A DNA stretch of 64,000 nucleotides, taken from Nocardioides sp. Root122 (GTDB lineage: Bacteria > Actinomycetota > Actinomycetes > Propionibacteriales > Nocardioidaceae). The translations under genes and the position numbers were made by a program. Location of the stretch: NCBI RefSeq assembly GCF_001425025.1, contig NZ_LMDE01000011.1, positions 124,001 through 188,000 on the forward strand. Direction: 5' to 3'. Below are positions 44,664 to 55,460 of this stretch, piece after piece (the stretch's first letter is position 1; every line of letters begins with the position of its first letter). The notes beneath the pieces are model-generated. The model ran no database searches. It was not told the origin of the DNA and saw only the letters and a program-made list of their open reading frames with translations.

Positions 44664-46583
44664 TCAGCGCCTGCCGATGACCTTCACGACGGCCTGCTGG
44701 GAGTCCGCGGCCGCGAGCTGCTTGCGCAGGTCGCCGACGACCGCGCCCTCGGCCGGCGCCAGCAGCTTCTCCTCGTGGCGGGTGCCCGAGGCTGCGACGT
44801 CCACGGCCGGGACGATCCCCTTGGCCGCCCGCTCAGCACTGAGCACCAGCTCCGAGTTGGCCGTGCCCGCCAGCTCCTCCAGGAAGAACTCGTCGGTCGC
44901 CGACCCGGTGCCCACCGTCACGGTGGCCAGGATGGTCAGCGAGCCGCCGTCCTCGATGGTGCGCGCGGCGCCGAAGAACTCCTTGGTCGGGTGGACCGCG
45001 GAGGCGTCGACGACCCCGCCCAGCACCCGTCCGTTGGCCGGGGCCGCGAGGTTGTAGGCGCGGCCGAGCCGGGTCAGGGAGTCGAGCAGCACGACCACGT
45101 CGTGGCCGAGCTCGACGAGCCGCTTCGCGCGCTCGATCGCGAGCTCGGCGACCAGGGTGTGGTCGGCCGGCTGGCGGTCGAACGTCGAGGCGACGACCTC
45201 GCCCTTCACCGCGCGCTGGAAGTCGGTGACCTCCTCGGGCCGGGTGTCGACGAGCACCACCATCACGTGGCACTCGGGGTTGTTGGCCGTGACCGACTGG
45301 GCCACCGACTGCAGGAGCGTCGTCGCTCCGGTGCGCGGCGGGGTGAGCACGAGACCGCGCTGGCCCTTGCCGACCGGAGCCGCGATGTCGATCACCCGAC
45401 CGATGAGGTTCGCGTCGTCCGTCGTGAGACGCAGCCGCTGGTGCGGGTGCACCGGGACGGCGTCGGCGAAGTGCGGGCGCTCCTTGGCGCCGTCGGCCTC
45501 GGTGCCGTTGACGCTGTCGATGCGCACCATCGGGTTGAACTTCTCCCGCCGCTCGCCCTCACGCGGCTGGCGTACCTGCCCGACGACGGCATCACCGCGG
45601 CGCAGGTGGTACTTCCGCACCATCGACAGGGAGAGGTAGACGTCCTCGGGACCCGGCAGGTAGCCCGAGGTCCGCACGAAGGCGCAGTTGTCGAGGACGT
45701 CGAGGATGCCCGCTGCGGGGACCAGGACGTCGTCCTCGAGGATCGTGGTGTCGGGCTCGTTGCGCCCGCCGGAGCGCACGACCGTGCGCTCGCGGTCCCG
45801 GCCACGGCGGCGGCGGTTGCGGCGGCTGCCGCCCTCGCCGTCCTCGTCGTCGTCGGGGTGCTGCGCCTGGTTCTGCTGGCCCTGGTTCTGCTGGCCCTGG
45901 TTCTGCTGGTTCTGCTGACCCTGGTTCTGGTTCTGCTTGCCCTGGTTGGCCTGCTTCTGCTGGCCCTGCTTCTGCTCGTTCCGGTCCGACTTCTGCTCGG
46001 ACTTCTGCTCGGACTTCTGCTCGGGCTTCTGCTGGTCGTCCTTCTGGGACTCGTCCTTCTGCTCAGCGCGCTGCTCGGCCTTGCGCTCGTTGCGCTGGCC
46101 CTGCTGCTGGCGGTCCTGCCGTGCCGACCGGCCCTGGTCGGCCTGCTCGCCCTGGTCGGACTGGTCGCCCTGGTCGGACTTGTCGCCCCGGTCGCTCTGC
46201 TCGGACTGCTCGCGCGGGTCGGACTGTGTGCCCGGGTCGGACTGCTCGGCACGTTCGGCCTGGCGCTGCTTGCGGGTGCGGGTGCGTACGGTCGTCTGCG
46301 GGGCAGGCTGCTCGGCAGGAGCCGTCTCGGTCCCGCCCGTGGCGGCTGCTGCGGGCCGGTCACCGGCAGCCGGCGCCTGGTCCGGCGTCGAGGTGGGCGC
46401 CGGAGCGCCACCGCCGGACTGGGCCGCCTTGATGGCGTCGACGAGCTGGGCCTTCTTCATCGAGCCGGCGCCGGCGATGCCCAGGCCGCCGGCCATCGAC
46501 TTGAGGTCGGCCAGCAGCATCGAGCTGAGGCCGGCGGACTTCGAGGCAGCCTTGCGGGGCGCCTTCGAGGGGGTCTCGGTCAC
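44664..46583 (-). CDS. rho: Transcription termination factor Rho, divergent ATPase site
   Basis: A 639-residue Rho homologue. It has an N-terminal Rho-N helical domain (residues 15-55), a long disordered insert (about 56-265; residues 205-242 are almost all Gln and Asn), an OB-fold RNA-binding domain ([19 protein letters not shown], 293-311) and a RecA-type ring domain. The ring domain is degraded at key sites compared with E. coli and M. tuberculosis Rho as I remember them. The P-loop GKT reads GAT (Ala420), the catalytic DER reads DTR (Thr447), LxR of the RKIAE helix reads LSA (Ala583), and the C-terminus is about 20 residues short. Walker B ([16 protein letters not shown]) and the Arg of SGTR remain. 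The position matches the normal rho locus. Confidence 0.9.
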   Translation of the reverse strand: MTETPSKAPRKAASKSAGLSSMLLADLKSMAGGLGIAGAGSMKKAQLVDAIKAAQSGGGAPAPTSTPDQAPAAGDRPAAAATGGTETAPAEQPAPQTTVRTRTRKQRQAERAEQSDPGTQSDPREQSEQSDRGDKSDQGDQSDQGEQADQGRSARQDRQQQGQRNERKAEQRAEQKDESQKDDQQKPEQKSEQKSEQKSDRNEQKQGQQKQANQGKQNQNQGQQNQQNQGQQNQGQQNQAQHPDDDEDGEGGSRRNRRRRGRDRERTVVRSGGRNEPDTTILEDDVLVPAAGILDVLDNCAFVRTSGYLPGPEDVYLSLSMVRKYHLRRGDAVVGQVRQPREGERREKFNPMVRIDSVNGTEADGAKERPHFADAVPVHPHQRLRLTTDDANLIGRVIDIAAPVGKGQRGLVLTPPRTGATTLLQSVAQSVTANNPECHVMVVLVDTRPEEVTDFQRAVKGEVVASTFDRQPADHTLVAELAIERAKRLVELGHDVVVLLDSLTRLGRAYNLAAPANGRVLGGVVDASAVHPTKEFFGAARTIEDGGSLTILATVTVGTGSATDEFFLEELAGTANSELVLSAERAAKGIVPAVDVAASGTRHEEKLLAPAEGAVVGDLRKQLAAADSQQAVVKVIGRR

Positions 46584-46784
46584 GTGAGTCCTTCACACGT
46601 TGCGTCGCCTGCGGTGACCGTCGAGCGGCCCGCGAGGCGGATGGGTGTCGCCCGGCGCTCAGCCGTCCTGGAGTTCCAGTGGGCAATCCAGAGGGAGATC
46701 CAGGGGCCGGACGGGCGGGTGCGCCGAACGGCGCGCCGTCAGGTTAGCAGGGGCCCGTGGGCAGGTGGCGCAGCGCGGCCGATC

Positions 46785-47681
46785 TCACGCCAGGACGGCG
46801 CCGGCCGGCTCGACCGTCAGGTCGTGGCACGCCCAGCCGTCGGGGCAGCGCGCCCTCAGGCTCGAGGTGTCGGCCGCGCCGAAGGCCAGCACCGTCGGGC
46901 CGGCGCCGGACACCACGGCAGGTACGCCGTCGGCGCGGAGGCGGCGCACGAGCGCGAGGGTCTCGGGCATCGCGGGCTCGCGCTGGTCCTGGTGGAGCCA
47001 GTCGCGCGTCGCGGCCAGCAGGTGCTCCGGCTGACCGGCGAGGGCGGCGACGAGGAGCGCGGCCCGACCCGAGTTCGCGGCCGCATCGGCGTGCGGCACG
47101 CTCTGCGGCAGCAGGCCGCGGGCGACCGAGGTCTCGACCCCGACCGGCGGGACGAAGGCGACCGCGGTGATCCGCGGGTCGACCCCGACGCGCACGGCGT
47201 ACCAGTGCTCGTCCTCGCGGCCGGAGATCACGAAGCCGCCGTAGAACGCGGGGGCGACGTTGTCGGGGTGGCCCTCGAGGTCGGCAGCGAGGTCGAACAG
47301 CGCCTCGTCGGAGGCGAGCAGCTGCCCGCCTGCCACCAGGCCGCGGGCGAGCACCACGCCGGCGACGATCGCAGCCGACGACGACCCCAGCCCGCGGGCG
47401 TGCGGGATCACGTTGCGGCACGAGAGCCGCAGCCCCGGCGGCTGGGCACCCATCAGCTCGAAGGCGGCACGCATCGCACGCACGACCAGGTGCGACTCGT
47501 CACGGGGCACCCCGTCGGCGCCGGCACCCTCGACCTCGACGACGAGGCCGTCGGGCAGCACCTCGGCCTCGAGCTCGTCGCGCAGCGACAGCGCCAGGCC
47601 GAGCGAGTCGAAGCCGGGCCCCAGGTTGGCCGAGGTCGCCGGGACCGTGACCCGCACCGGGCCGTCGACGAACGTCGCCAT
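46785..47681 (-). CDS. thrB: Homoserine kinase
   Basis: A 298-residue GHMP kinase that phosphorylates homoserine in threonine synthesis. The GHMP ATP-binding motif is PHARGLGSSSAAIV, with VPATSANLGPGFDSLG at the start and SGAGPTVLAF near the end. It follows thrC by two bases. A 201-base gap separates it from rho. Confidence 0.95.
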   Translation of the reverse strand: MATFVDGPVRVTVPATSANLGPGFDSLGLALSLRDELEAEVLPDGLVVEVEGAGADGVPRDESHLVVRAMRAAFELMGAQPPGLRLSCRNVIPHARGLGSSSAAIVAGVVLARGLVAGGQLLASDEALFDLAADLEGHPDNVAPAFYGGFVISGREDEHWYAVRVGVDPRITAVAFVPPVGVETSVARGLLPQSVPHADAAANSGRAALLVAALAGQPEHLLAATRDWLHQDQREPAMPETLALVRRLRADGVPAVVSGAGPTVLAFGAADTSSLRARCPDGWACHDLTVEPAGAVLA

Positions 47682-47683
47682 GC

Positions 47684-48772
47684 TCAGTCGAGCCCGGCGG
47701 CAACGGCCGCCGCGGCGACGTCGGCGTCGACGACCGTGTCGACGATGTCGCCGCACGACTCCAACGCCGTGGCGGTGTCCTTGAGGCCGTGGCCGGTCAC
47801 CGTGATCGCCACGGTCGAGCCGGCGAACGACTCACCGCCCGCGACCGCGGCCAGCAGGCCGGCGACACCCGCCGCCGAGGCCGGCTCCACGAACACGCCG
47901 TCGTGACGGGCCAGCTCGAGCTGGGCGGCGAGGATCTGCGCGTCCGACAGCGCGGCGAAGCCGCCCTCGGACTCCTTCGCGGCCTGCTCGGCGAGGTGCC
48001 AGGAGGCCGGGTTGCCGACCCGGATCGCGGTGGCCTTGGTCTCCGGGTGCGGGAACGGCTCCCCCGTCACCAGCGGCGCCGCACCCTCGGCCTGGAAGCC
48101 GCGCATCCGGGGACGCCTCGTGGCGCGGCCGAGCTCGGCGTACTGCTGGTAGCCGAGCCAGTACGCCGAGATGTTGCCGGCGTTGCCCACCGGCAGCAGG
48201 TGGACGTCGGGCGCGTCGCCCAGGAAGTCGACGATCTCGAACGACGCCGTCTTCTGGCCCTGGAGGCGCACCGGGTTCACCGAGTTCACCAGCTCCACCG
48301 GGTAGTCCTTGGACAGCCCGATGGCCATCGCCAGGCAGTCGTCGAAGTTGCCGCGGACCATGATCACCTGGGCGCCGTGCACGACCGCCTGGGCGAGCTT
48401 GCCGGCCGCGATCTTGCCCTCGGGGATCAGCACGAGCGGCTTGAGCCCGGCCTTGGCGGCGTAGGCGGCCATCGACGCGGACGTGTTGCCGGTCGAGGCG
48501 CAGACCACGGCCTGTGCGCCGAGGTGCTTCGCGTGCGAGATGGCCGCGGTCATGCCGCGGTCCTTGAAGGACCCGGTCGGGTTGTCGCCCTCGACCTTGA
48601 GCCACACCTCGGCACCGGTCACGCCGGAGAGCCACTCCGAGTGGACGAGCGGCGTGCCGCCCTCGCGCAGCGTGACGGCGGCCATGCCCTCGGGCAGGTC
48701 GAGCAGGTCGCGGTACTCCTCGATGACGCCACGCCACTGGTGGGTCCCGCCGGGAACGGTCCTGGTGGTCAT
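47684..48772 (-). CDS. thrC: Threonine synthase
   Basis: A 362-residue pyridoxal-phosphate enzyme that makes threonine from O-phosphohomoserine. The PLP Lys is in [12 protein letters not shown], and [16 protein letters not shown] forms the phosphate-binding region. It is the short, actinobacterial type of threonine synthase. Its ATG overlaps the hom stop (ATGA). Confidence 0.95.
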   Translation of the reverse strand: MTTRTVPGGTHQWRGVIEEYRDLLDLPEGMAAVTLREGGTPLVHSEWLSGVTGAEVWLKVEGDNPTGSFKDRGMTAAISHAKHLGAQAVVCASTGNTSASMAAYAAKAGLKPLVLIPEGKIAAGKLAQAVVHGAQVIMVRGNFDDCLAMAIGLSKDYPVELVNSVNPVRLQGQKTASFEIVDFLGDAPDVHLLPVGNAGNISAYWLGYQQYAELGRATRRPRMRGFQAEGAAPLVTGEPFPHPETKATAIRVGNPASWHLAEQAAKESEGGFAALSDAQILAAQLELARHDGVFVEPASAAGVAGLLAAVAGGESFAGSTVAITVTGHGLKDTATALESCGDIVDTVVDADVAAAAVAAGLD

Positions 48773-50070
48773 TCGTCGCCTCCCTCAACCCGCATCACCG
48801 AGGTGACCTCGCGGACGATGTCCATGTCGCGCAGCTGCTGCACGGTCGCGGCGAGCGCCGCGTCGGGGGCGGCGTGCGAGACGACGACGAGCTGCGCGTC
48901 GGCCCCGCGGCCCTCCTGGCGCACGGTCTGGATGGAGACGTCGTGGTCGGCGAACGCGTTGGCCACCGCGGCGAGCACGCCCGCCCGGTCGTCGACGTCG
49001 ATGGCGACGTGGTAGCGGGTGCGGGTCTCCCCCATCGGCTGCACGCCCCGGTCGGCGTAGGCCGACTCCCCCGCACCACGCGTCTCCGCGAGCCGGTTGC
49101 GGGCGACCGTCACCAGGTCGCCGAGCACGGCGCTGGCCGTGGGCGCGCCGCCCGCGCCGGGCCCGTAGAACATCAGCTGGCCGGCGGCCTCGGACTCCAC
49201 GAACACCGCGTTGTAGGCCTCGCGGACGCTGGCCAGCGGGTGCGAGCGCGGGATCATCGCCGGGTGCACGCGGGCGGCGACCTGGTCGCCGCGCAGCTCG
49301 CAGATCGCGAGCAGCTTGACCACCGAGCCCATGTCACGGGCGCTGGCCACGTCGGCCGCGGTCACCTCGGAGATGCCCTCGCGGTAGACGTCGGAGGCGG
49401 TCACCCGCGAGTGGAAGGCCAGGCTGGCGAGGATCGCGGCCTTGGCCGCCGCGTCGAAGCCCTCGACGTCCGCGGTCGGGTCGGCCTCGGCGTAGCCGAG
49501 CTCCTGGGCCTCCTCCAGCGCCTCGGAGAACCCGGCCCCGGAGGTGTCCATCTTGTCGAGGATGAAGTTGGTCGTGCCGTTGACGATGCCGAGCACCCGG
49601 GTGACCTTGTCACCGGCCAGCGACTCGCGCAGCGGCCGCAGGATCGGGATCGCACCGGCCACGGCCGCCTCGTAGTAGAGGTCGCGCTCGGCCTTGGCGG
49701 CCGCCTCGAAGAGTGTTGGGCCGTCCTCGGCGAGCAGTGCCTTGTTGGCGGTGACGACGCTCGCGCCGTTGTCGAGCGCGGAGAGGATCAGCGAGCGCGC
49801 GGGCTCGATGCCGCCGATGACCTCGACGACCAGGTCGACGTCGTCGCGGGCGACCAGCCCGGCTGCGTCGGTGGTGAGCAGTCCCTCGGCCACGTCGACT
49901 TCGCGGGGGGCGTCGAGGCGGCGTACGGCGACGCCCACCAGCTCGACGGGTGCACCCACCCGGGCGGCCAGGTCGTCGTGCTGCTCGGTCAGCAGTCGCA
50001 CCACCTGCGAGCCGACTGCTCCGCAGCCCAGCACGGCCACCTTCAAGGTGCGCTTGTCACCGTCACTCAT
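48769..50070 (-). CDS. hom: Homoserine dehydrogenase
   Basis: A 433-residue homoserine dehydrogenase with the NAD-binding motif [14 protein letters not shown], the central catalytic domain ([30 protein letters not shown]) and a C-terminal ACT domain ([20 protein letters not shown]) for feedback control by threonine. The ATG at 50068-50070 overlaps the lysA end by 8 bases. Confidence 0.96.
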   Translation of the reverse strand: MSDGDKRTLKVAVLGCGAVGSQVVRLLTEQHDDLAARVGAPVELVGVAVRRLDAPREVDVAEGLLTTDAAGLVARDDVDLVVEVIGGIEPARSLILSALDNGASVVTANKALLAEDGPTLFEAAAKAERDLYYEAAVAGAIPILRPLRESLAGDKVTRVLGIVNGTTNFILDKMDTSGAGFSEALEEAQELGYAEADPTADVEGFDAAAKAAILASLAFHSRVTASDVYREGISEVTAADVASARDMGSVVKLLAICELRGDQVAARVHPAMIPRSHPLASVREAYNAVFVESEAAGQLMFYGPGAGGAPTASAVLGDLVTVARNRLAETRGAGESAYADRGVQPMGETRTRYHVAIDVDDRAGVLAAVANAFADHDVSIQTVRQEGRGADAQLVVVSHAAPDAALAATVQQLRDMDIVREVTSVMRVEGGDE

Positions 50071-51472
50071 CGAACACACCCACATCGGTCGCCAACAGGT
50101 CGGCCTCAGTCTCTCGTCGCAGCACGGTGAAAGTCTTCCCGTCCCGAACTCCGATCACCGGAGGACGCAGGGCGTGGTTGTAGTTGGACGCCATGGATCT
50201 GCAGTAGGCACCCGTGCCGGGCACCGCGACGAGGTCGCCGGGGCGTACGTCGCCGGGCAGGAACTCGTCCTTGACCACGATGTCTCCGGCCTCGCAGTGC
50301 TTGCCGACCACGCGCGCCAGGCCCGGCGTGGCGGCGGACGCGCGGGACGCGAGGGTGGCGGAGTAGTCGGCGTCGTAGAGGGCCGTGCGGATGTTGTCGC
50401 TCATCCCGCCGTCGACCGACACGTAGGAGCGGCGGGCGCCGCCGTCGAGGGCGACCTCCTTGACGGTGCCCACCTCGTAGACCGTGCACATGGCCGGACC
50501 GACGATCGCGCGGCCGGGCTCGATCGAGAGCCGCGGCACGGCGATGCCGAGGGCGCGGCACTCGTGCTCGACGATCTTCGTCATCTCCGTCGCGAGCTGC
50601 GAGGGGTCGGACGGGTCGTCCTGCGTGGTGTAGGCGATGCCGAAGCCACCGCCGAGGTCCATCTCGGGCATCTCGACGCCGACCTCCTCGGTCACCGTGG
50701 CGTGCAGCGCCAGCACCCGGCGGGCGGCGACCTCGAAGCCGGAGGTGTCGAAGATCTGGCTGCCGATGTGGGAGTGCAGGCCCAGGAGGCGCAGGCCGGG
50801 GGCCTCGTGCACGCGGCGTACGGCGTCGAGGGCGTCGCCGCTGGCGATCGAGAAGCCGAACTTCTGGTCCTCGTGCGCCGTCGCGATGTACTCGTGGGTG
50901 TGCGCCTCCACCCCGGCGGTGACGCGGACCATCACGCCGATCGTGCGGCCCAGGGCCGCCGTCACGCCCGCCAGCCGCTCGATCTCGTGGAAGGAGTCGA
51001 CGATGACGCGGCCCACCCCCAGCTCGACGGCGCGCTCGAGCTCGCCGAGCGTCTTGTTGTTGCCGTGGAAGCCGACGCGCTCCATCGGGAAGCCCGCGCG
51101 CTCGGCGACGGTGAGCTCACCGCCCGAGCACACGTCGAGCGAGAGGCCCTCCTCGGCCAGCCACCGGGCGACCGTGGTGCAGAGGAAGGCCTTGCCGGCG
51201 TAGAAGACGTCGTAGTCGGCGAAGGCGTCGCGGAAGGCGCGGGCCCGGGTGCGGAAGTCGTCCTCGTCGAGGACGTAGGCCGGCGACCCGTGCTCGCGGA
51301 CCAGCTCGGGCAACGGCACTCCCCCGACGGCCAGCACGCCGTCCGACTTGACCGCGGTGCGGGACCAGAGGTGCTCGACGAGCGCGTTGGTGTCGGCGGG
51401 CTCACGCAGCCAGTGGGGTCCCCGCAGCGCGCCGTCCGCGTGCGCCCAGCCGGACGGGTGCGCAGTCGGCAC
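50063..51472 (-). CDS. lysA: Diaminopimelate decarboxylase
   Basis: A 469-residue fold-III PLP enzyme for the last step of lysine synthesis. The PLP Lys is in FYAGKAFLC; GFHGNNKT, HSHIGSQIFD, EPGRAIVG and GAYCRSMASNYN carry the other active-site residues. It starts with GTG, 6 bases after argS. It is about 40 residues longer than the E. coli protein because of an N-terminal extension that is common in actinobacteria. Confidence 0.96.
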   Translation of the reverse strand: MPTAHPSGWAHADGALRGPHWLREPADTNALVEHLWSRTAVKSDGVLAVGGVPLPELVREHGSPAYVLDEDDFRTRARAFRDAFADYDVFYAGKAFLCTTVARWLAEEGLSLDVCSGGELTVAERAGFPMERVGFHGNNKTLGELERAVELGVGRVIVDSFHEIERLAGVTAALGRTIGVMVRVTAGVEAHTHEYIATAHEDQKFGFSIASGDALDAVRRVHEAPGLRLLGLHSHIGSQIFDTSGFEVAARRVLALHATVTEEVGVEMPEMDLGGGFGIAYTTQDDPSDPSQLATEMTKIVEHECRALGIAVPRLSIEPGRAIVGPAMCTVYEVGTVKEVALDGGARRSYVSVDGGMSDNIRTALYDADYSATLASRASAATPGLARVVGKHCEAGDIVVKDEFLPGDVRPGDLVAVPGTGAYCRSMASNYNHALRPPVIGVRDGKTFTVLRRETEADLLATDVGVFDE

Positions 51473-51478
51473 GCCCGA

Positions 51479-53134
51479 TCACATCCTCTCGGGAGCCGAG
51501 ACGCCGAGCAGGTCGAGGCCGTTGGCGAGGACCACCCGCGTGGCGTCGACGAGGACCAACCGCGCCCGGTGGAGGTCGCCGGTCTCCTCGTCACCGCGGG
51601 GCAGCACCCGGCAGCTGTCGTAGAAGCGGTGGTAGGTGCCGGCGAGCTCTTCGAGGTAGCGCGCGACGCGGTGCGGCTCGCGCAGCTCCGCAGCGGCCTT
51701 GACCACGCGCGGGAACTCCGCGAGGGCACGCAGGAGCTCGCCCTCCTTCTCGTGGGTGAGCAGCGCGGGGTGCGACTGCGCCTCGACCCCGAGGTCGGCA
51801 GCGTTCCGCATCAGGCTCGACACCCGGGCGTGGGCGTACTGCACGGTGAAGACGGGGTTGTCGTTGGTGGCCCGCGACCAGAGGTCGAGGTCGATGTCGA
51901 TGGGGCTGTCGCTGTGGTAGCGGGCGAGCGCGTAGCGGCTGGCGCCCACGCCGATCGCCTCGACGAGGTCGTCGATGGTCACCACCGTGCCGGCGCGCTT
52001 GGACATCCGCACCGGCTCGCCGTCCTTGAGCAGGTTGACCATCTGGCCGATGAGGATCTCGAGGTTCTTGCCGGGCTCGTCGCCGAAGGCGCTGCACATG
52101 GCGTTCATCCGGCCGACGTAGCCGTGGTGGTCGGCGCCCAGCATGATGAAGCAGCGGTCGAAGCCCCGCTCTCGCTTGTCGAGGTAGTAGCCGAGGTCGC
52201 CGGAGATGTAGGCCGGGGTGCCGTTGGACCGGATGATCACGCGGTCCTTGTCGTCGCCGTACTTCTCGGTGCGAAGCCACAGCGCGCCGTCGGCCTCGTA
52301 GGTGTTGCCCATCTCGGTCAGGCGCTCGATGGCGCGCTCGACGGCGCCGGAGTCGTGCAGCGACTTCTCGTGGAAGTAGACGTCGAAGTCGACCCCGAAG
52401 TCGTGCAGCGACTTCTTGATCTCCTCGAACATCATGTCGACGCCTACCTCGCGGAACACCTCCTGGGCTTGCGCGTCGTCGAGCTCCTTGACGTCGGGGC
52501 GCCGCTCGACGACTGCGGTGGCAATGTCGTGGATGTACTGGCCGCCGTAGCCATCCTCGGGGGCGGACTCGCCCTTGGCGCTGGCCAGCAGCGAGGAGCT
52601 GAACCGGTCGATCTGGGCGCCGTGGTCGTTGAAGTAGTACTCGCGGGTCACGTCGGCGCCCGTCTTGGTGAAGATCCGGCCCAGCGCGTCGCCCACGGCC
52701 GCCCACCGCACGCCACCGAGGTGGAGGGGCCCGGTCGGGTTGGCGGAGACGAACTCGAGGTTGATCTTCTCCCCCGCGAACGCGTCGGAGGAGCCGTACG
52801 ACTCCCCTGCCGCGACGATGTCGGCCGCCACCTGTCCCTGGGCGCCGGCCTCGACCGTCACGTTGAGGAAGCCCGGACCGGCGACCTCGACCTCGGCGAC
52901 ACCGTCGGAGGCGCGCAGCCGCTCGGCGACGAGCTCGGCGAAGGCCCGCGGGTTGGTGGATGCCTTCTTCGCGAGCTGCATCGCGACGTTGGTGGCGTAG
53001 TCGCCGTGACCCTTCTGCCGGGGTCGCTCCACCGTGACCTCCGTCGGCACGCCGTCAGGGAGGGTCACCGTGCCGTCGGCCACGAGGGCCGCCAGCACGT
53101 CGACGATGGTCGCGGAGAGCTGCTCGGGGTTCAC
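51479..53134 (-). CDS. argS: Arginyl-tRNA synthetase
   Basis: A 551-residue class I synthetase. The HIGH-type signature is [15 protein letters not shown] and the KMSKS-type loop is [10 protein letters not shown]. The N-terminal Add1 domain and C-terminal anticodon-binding DALR domain ([13 protein letters not shown] onward) are complete. GTG start. It is the first gene of the long minus-strand block and is divergent from a thioesterase gene. tRNA-Arg(CCG), a substrate, is encoded 660 bases away. Confidence 0.95.
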   Translation of the reverse strand: MNPEQLSATIVDVLAALVADGTVTLPDGVPTEVTVERPRQKGHGDYATNVAMQLAKKASTNPRAFAELVAERLRASDGVAEVEVAGPGFLNVTVEAGAQGQVAADIVAAGESYGSSDAFAGEKINLEFVSANPTGPLHLGGVRWAAVGDALGRIFTKTGADVTREYYFNDHGAQIDRFSSSLLASAKGESAPEDGYGGQYIHDIATAVVERRPDVKELDDAQAQEVFREVGVDMMFEEIKKSLHDFGVDFDVYFHEKSLHDSGAVERAIERLTEMGNTYEADGALWLRTEKYGDDKDRVIIRSNGTPAYISGDLGYYLDKRERGFDRCFIMLGADHHGYVGRMNAMCSAFGDEPGKNLEILIGQMVNLLKDGEPVRMSKRAGTVVTIDDLVEAIGVGASRYALARYHSDSPIDIDLDLWSRATNDNPVFTVQYAHARVSSLMRNAADLGVEAQSHPALLTHEKEGELLRALAEFPRVVKAAAELREPHRVARYLEELAGTYHRFYDSCRVLPRGDEETGDLHRARLVLVDATRVVLANGLDLLGVSAPERM

Positions 53135-53220
53135 CCGCCAAGCCTATCGGCGGGGCGCCGACCGCCTCGAACCGGTTTCACGCCGTGGTTGCCGAGGCGG
53201 CCTGCCCTAAGGTCCTGCCT

Positions 53221-53718
53221 GTGACGACGCACCCCACCTACGACCAGCTGATCGAGCTCCCTGCCTATGCGGAGCAGCCCGTGCCCATGCCCTTCGAGGA
53301 CATCAACGGCCACCTCAACGTCCGCCACTACATCGGCATCGCCAGCGAGGGGCTCGACGAGTCCCTGGTCGAGGTGGGCATCCCGCAGATGTGGCCGCTG
53401 ACCGACGGGCACGCCTGCTTCGCCGCGGAGCACCACGTGACCTACCTGAGCGAGCTGCGCACCGGCGACACGATGTCCGCGCGGGTCCGGCTGCTCGGTC
53501 GCTCGGAGCGGGCTGCGCACGCCCTCGTCTACCTCCTCGACGAGACCAAGAGGACCGTGGCCTGCGTGGTCGAGGAGATCTTCCTGCACGTCGACCTCTC
53601 CACCCGCCTGACCGCGCCGTGGCCCGAGGACGTGGCCGCACAGCTCGACGCCCGGGTCGCCGAGCACGAGGCGCTCCCCTTCCCCGCCACGACGTCCGGC
53701 TCGCTCGCCCTGCGCTGA
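53221..53718 (+). CDS. Hotdog-fold thioesterase
   Basis: A 165-residue acyl-CoA thioesterase-like protein of the 4-hydroxybenzoyl-CoA type. The active-site segment FEDINGHLNVRHYIGIASE carries the Asp/Asn-Gly-His pattern of the family, followed by the long helix and beta strands (HVTYLSELRTGDTMSARVRL). The GTG lies 7 bases after TAAGGT (53208-53213), so the message is probably leaderless. It is divergent from argS. Confidence 0.85.
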   Translation: MTTHPTYDQLIELPAYAEQPVPMPFEDINGHLNVRHYIGIASEGLDESLVEVGIPQMWPLTDGHACFAAEHHVTYLSELRTGDTMSARVRLLGRSERAAHALVYLLDETKRTVACVVEEIFLHVDLSTRLTAPWPEDVAAQLDARVAEHEALPFPATTSGSLALR

Positions 53719-53797
53719 GGTCGGGCGGTTGCACGACCTCGTCGTGCGACCGGTAGTCTTCACCGCGCACCGTTCCCGGTCACCCGGGACGGCGCAC

Positions 53798-53873
53798 GCC
53801 TCCGTAGCTCAGGGGATAGAGCACTGGTTTCCGGTACCAGGTGCCGCAGGTTCGAATCCTGCCGGAGGCGCCA
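53798..53873 (+). tRNA. tRNA-Arg (anticodon CCG)
   Basis: A complete 76-base cloverleaf. The acceptor stem is GCCTCCG/CGGAGGC, the D arm GCTC...GAGC, the anticodon stem CTGGT/ACCAG with loop TTCCGGT (anticodon CCG, reading CGG), and the T arm GCAGG-TTCGAAT-CCTGC. CCA is encoded. A hairpin terminator follows at once. Confidence 0.97.
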
Positions 53874-53875
53874 GC

Positions 53876-53905
53876 AGCGGCGGCACCCACCAGGGTGCCG
53901 CCGCT
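53876..53905 (+). terminator. Terminator after tRNA-Arg
   Basis: AGCGGCGGCACCC (53876-53888) and GGGTGCCGCCGCT (53893-53905) form a perfect 13-base stem with a four-base loop, starting three bases after the tRNA. CGTGTCTT follows. Confidence 0.85.
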
Positions 53906-54023
53906 CGTGTCTTCCCTGCCGTGACCTGACCGCGCCACCGTCGTTGAGCGCTCGAGGGAGCACGTGCCGGTCTGAGGGGATCGGCCCCTGGTCGGCTCCC
54001 CACGGACCTCGGGAGGGGAACCC

Positions 54024-55433
54024 ATGCCACGCACCACCAGGCGCCGCTCGGCGGCAGCCACGAGCGTCGTCCTCGCAGCAGGACTGGCTCTCGCCGCCAC
54101 GCTCGCCGCACCGGCGCAGGCGGCCGGCACCACGCTGTCCCGCGCGGACGACCAGCTCACCGACTTCGGCTACCGCGGCGACGTCTACGGCGTGAAGCTG
54201 GTGACGGACAGCGTCGAGGCGCTCAACCTCAAGGACGCGCACGCCCAGCAGCTGTGCACCCGCGCCGCCGGCAAGGTCGTCGAGCAGCAGTCCGCGGTGT
54301 CCGTGCCCGACAACCCGCTCATCCACGTCTCGGCGAGCACGAGCCGCACCGAGACCTACACCGACGGCAGCACCCACGGCGTTCGCGGCACCAGCACGAT
54401 CGACGACATCAGCATCGGCGGCACCGTCGGACCGCTGACCACCCCCAAGCTCGTCATCAAGGGCCTGCAGACCACGGCCGACGCGTTCAACACCCCGCGC
54501 GGCTACGGCCACGCCGAGAGCTTCACCTTCGCCAGCATCTCCCTCGAGCTGCTCGACAACACCGTGGTCCAGAGCCTGCCGCCCGAGCTGCAGCAGCTGC
54601 TGGCACCGCTCGACCAGGTCACCGACACGGTGTTCACCGGCACCCAGCAGGCCGCCCAGCAGGTGTTCCAGGTGCTGAGCGACGTCACCAAGCCGATCCA
54701 GATCCCCGGCCTCGGCAGCATCGCGCTGGGCTACAAGAACGGCCGCGCGAACAGCAACAACGCGCAGTCCCAGGCGTCGGCGCTGCGGATCGAGGTCACC
54801 GCGGGTGACCGCCGCCAGCTCGTCGAGCTCGGCACCGCCCGCGTGCGGATGGGTGGCCCGGCCCCGGTCGGCGTCTTCCGCTCCGGTGGCACCGCGATGG
54901 ACTACCAGGCGCTCGAAGGTGCCCTGAAGTTCGGCAACGTCGAGCACAAGGCCCTCCCCTGCCAGGGATCGCGCGGACGCACGCAGACCTACAAGGTCCC
55001 CCACGCCAGCCAGCTCGTGCCGGTGCCGGTGACCCTCGACGGCGTCGTCTACCAGGTCCACGGCGACCAGTTCCGCAAGAAGTCGGTCGCCAAGGGCTGG
55101 TCGCGCACCGCCATCGACTCCTTCTCGGTGCCCACCGCCCAGCTCGTCGTCTCCGACGTGTCGTCCCGAGCCGCCATGCGGCAGAAGACCGGCCAGCGGG
55201 TCCGTTCCACGGTCTCGACGTCGGTCGGCTCCATCACGGTCGCGGGCCAGCCCATCCAGGTCCCCGAGCCGGGAGGCGTGGTCGAGCTGCCCAACGGGAT
55301 CGGCGAGATCCAGCGCCAGCTCGTGGACACCGGCTACCGCGGCTCGCAGGTGATCGCGCTGCGGATCACGCTCTACTCCGAGGCCGTGGTCATCGACCTG
55401 GCCCGCACGGCGGGGCGCATCTACCCGCACTGA
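54024..55433 (+). CDS. Secreted protein of unknown family
   Basis: A 469-residue secreted protein. The signal peptide is clear: basic RTTRRRS, hydrophobic SVVLAAGLALAATLAA, and cleavage after APAQAA (about residue 33). The mature part is built from beta-strand-rich segments with many Thr and Ser, in two similar-looking halves (about residues 40-290 and 320-469) joined by a helical Gln-rich stretch (ELQQLLAPLDQ and GTQQAAQQVFQ). No catalytic motif is seen. It could be an anchor-type surface protein of the choice-of-anchor P kind, but I cannot confirm this. The ATG has GGGAGGGG upstream. It is followed by a bidirectional hairpin. Confidence 0.75.
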   Translation: MPRTTRRRSAAATSVVLAAGLALAATLAAPAQAAGTTLSRADDQLTDFGYRGDVYGVKLVTDSVEALNLKDAHAQQLCTRAAGKVVEQQSAVSVPDNPLIHVSASTSRTETYTDGSTHGVRGTSTIDDISIGGTVGPLTTPKLVIKGLQTTADAFNTPRGYGHAESFTFASISLELLDNTVVQSLPPELQQLLAPLDQVTDTVFTGTQQAAQQVFQVLSDVTKPIQIPGLGSIALGYKNGRANSNNAQSQASALRIEVTAGDRRQLVELGTARVRMGGPAPVGVFRSGGTAMDYQALEGALKFGNVEHKALPCQGSRGRTQTYKVPHASQLVPVPVTLDGVVYQVHGDQFRKKSVAKGWSRTAIDSFSVPTAQLVVSDVSSRAAMRQKTGQRVRSTVSTSVGSITVAGQPIQVPEPGGVVELPNGIGEIQRQLVDTGYRGSQVIALRITLYSEAVVIDLARTAGRIYPH

Positions 55434-55460
55434 GGCTCGTCCTGAGTACTCTCACGATCA

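Noticed and set aside
44664..46583. Frameshift or assembly error as the cause of the odd Rho
   Set aside because: The frame is continuous, flanking conserved segments are in register, and the changes are isolated substitutions throughout the ring domain.
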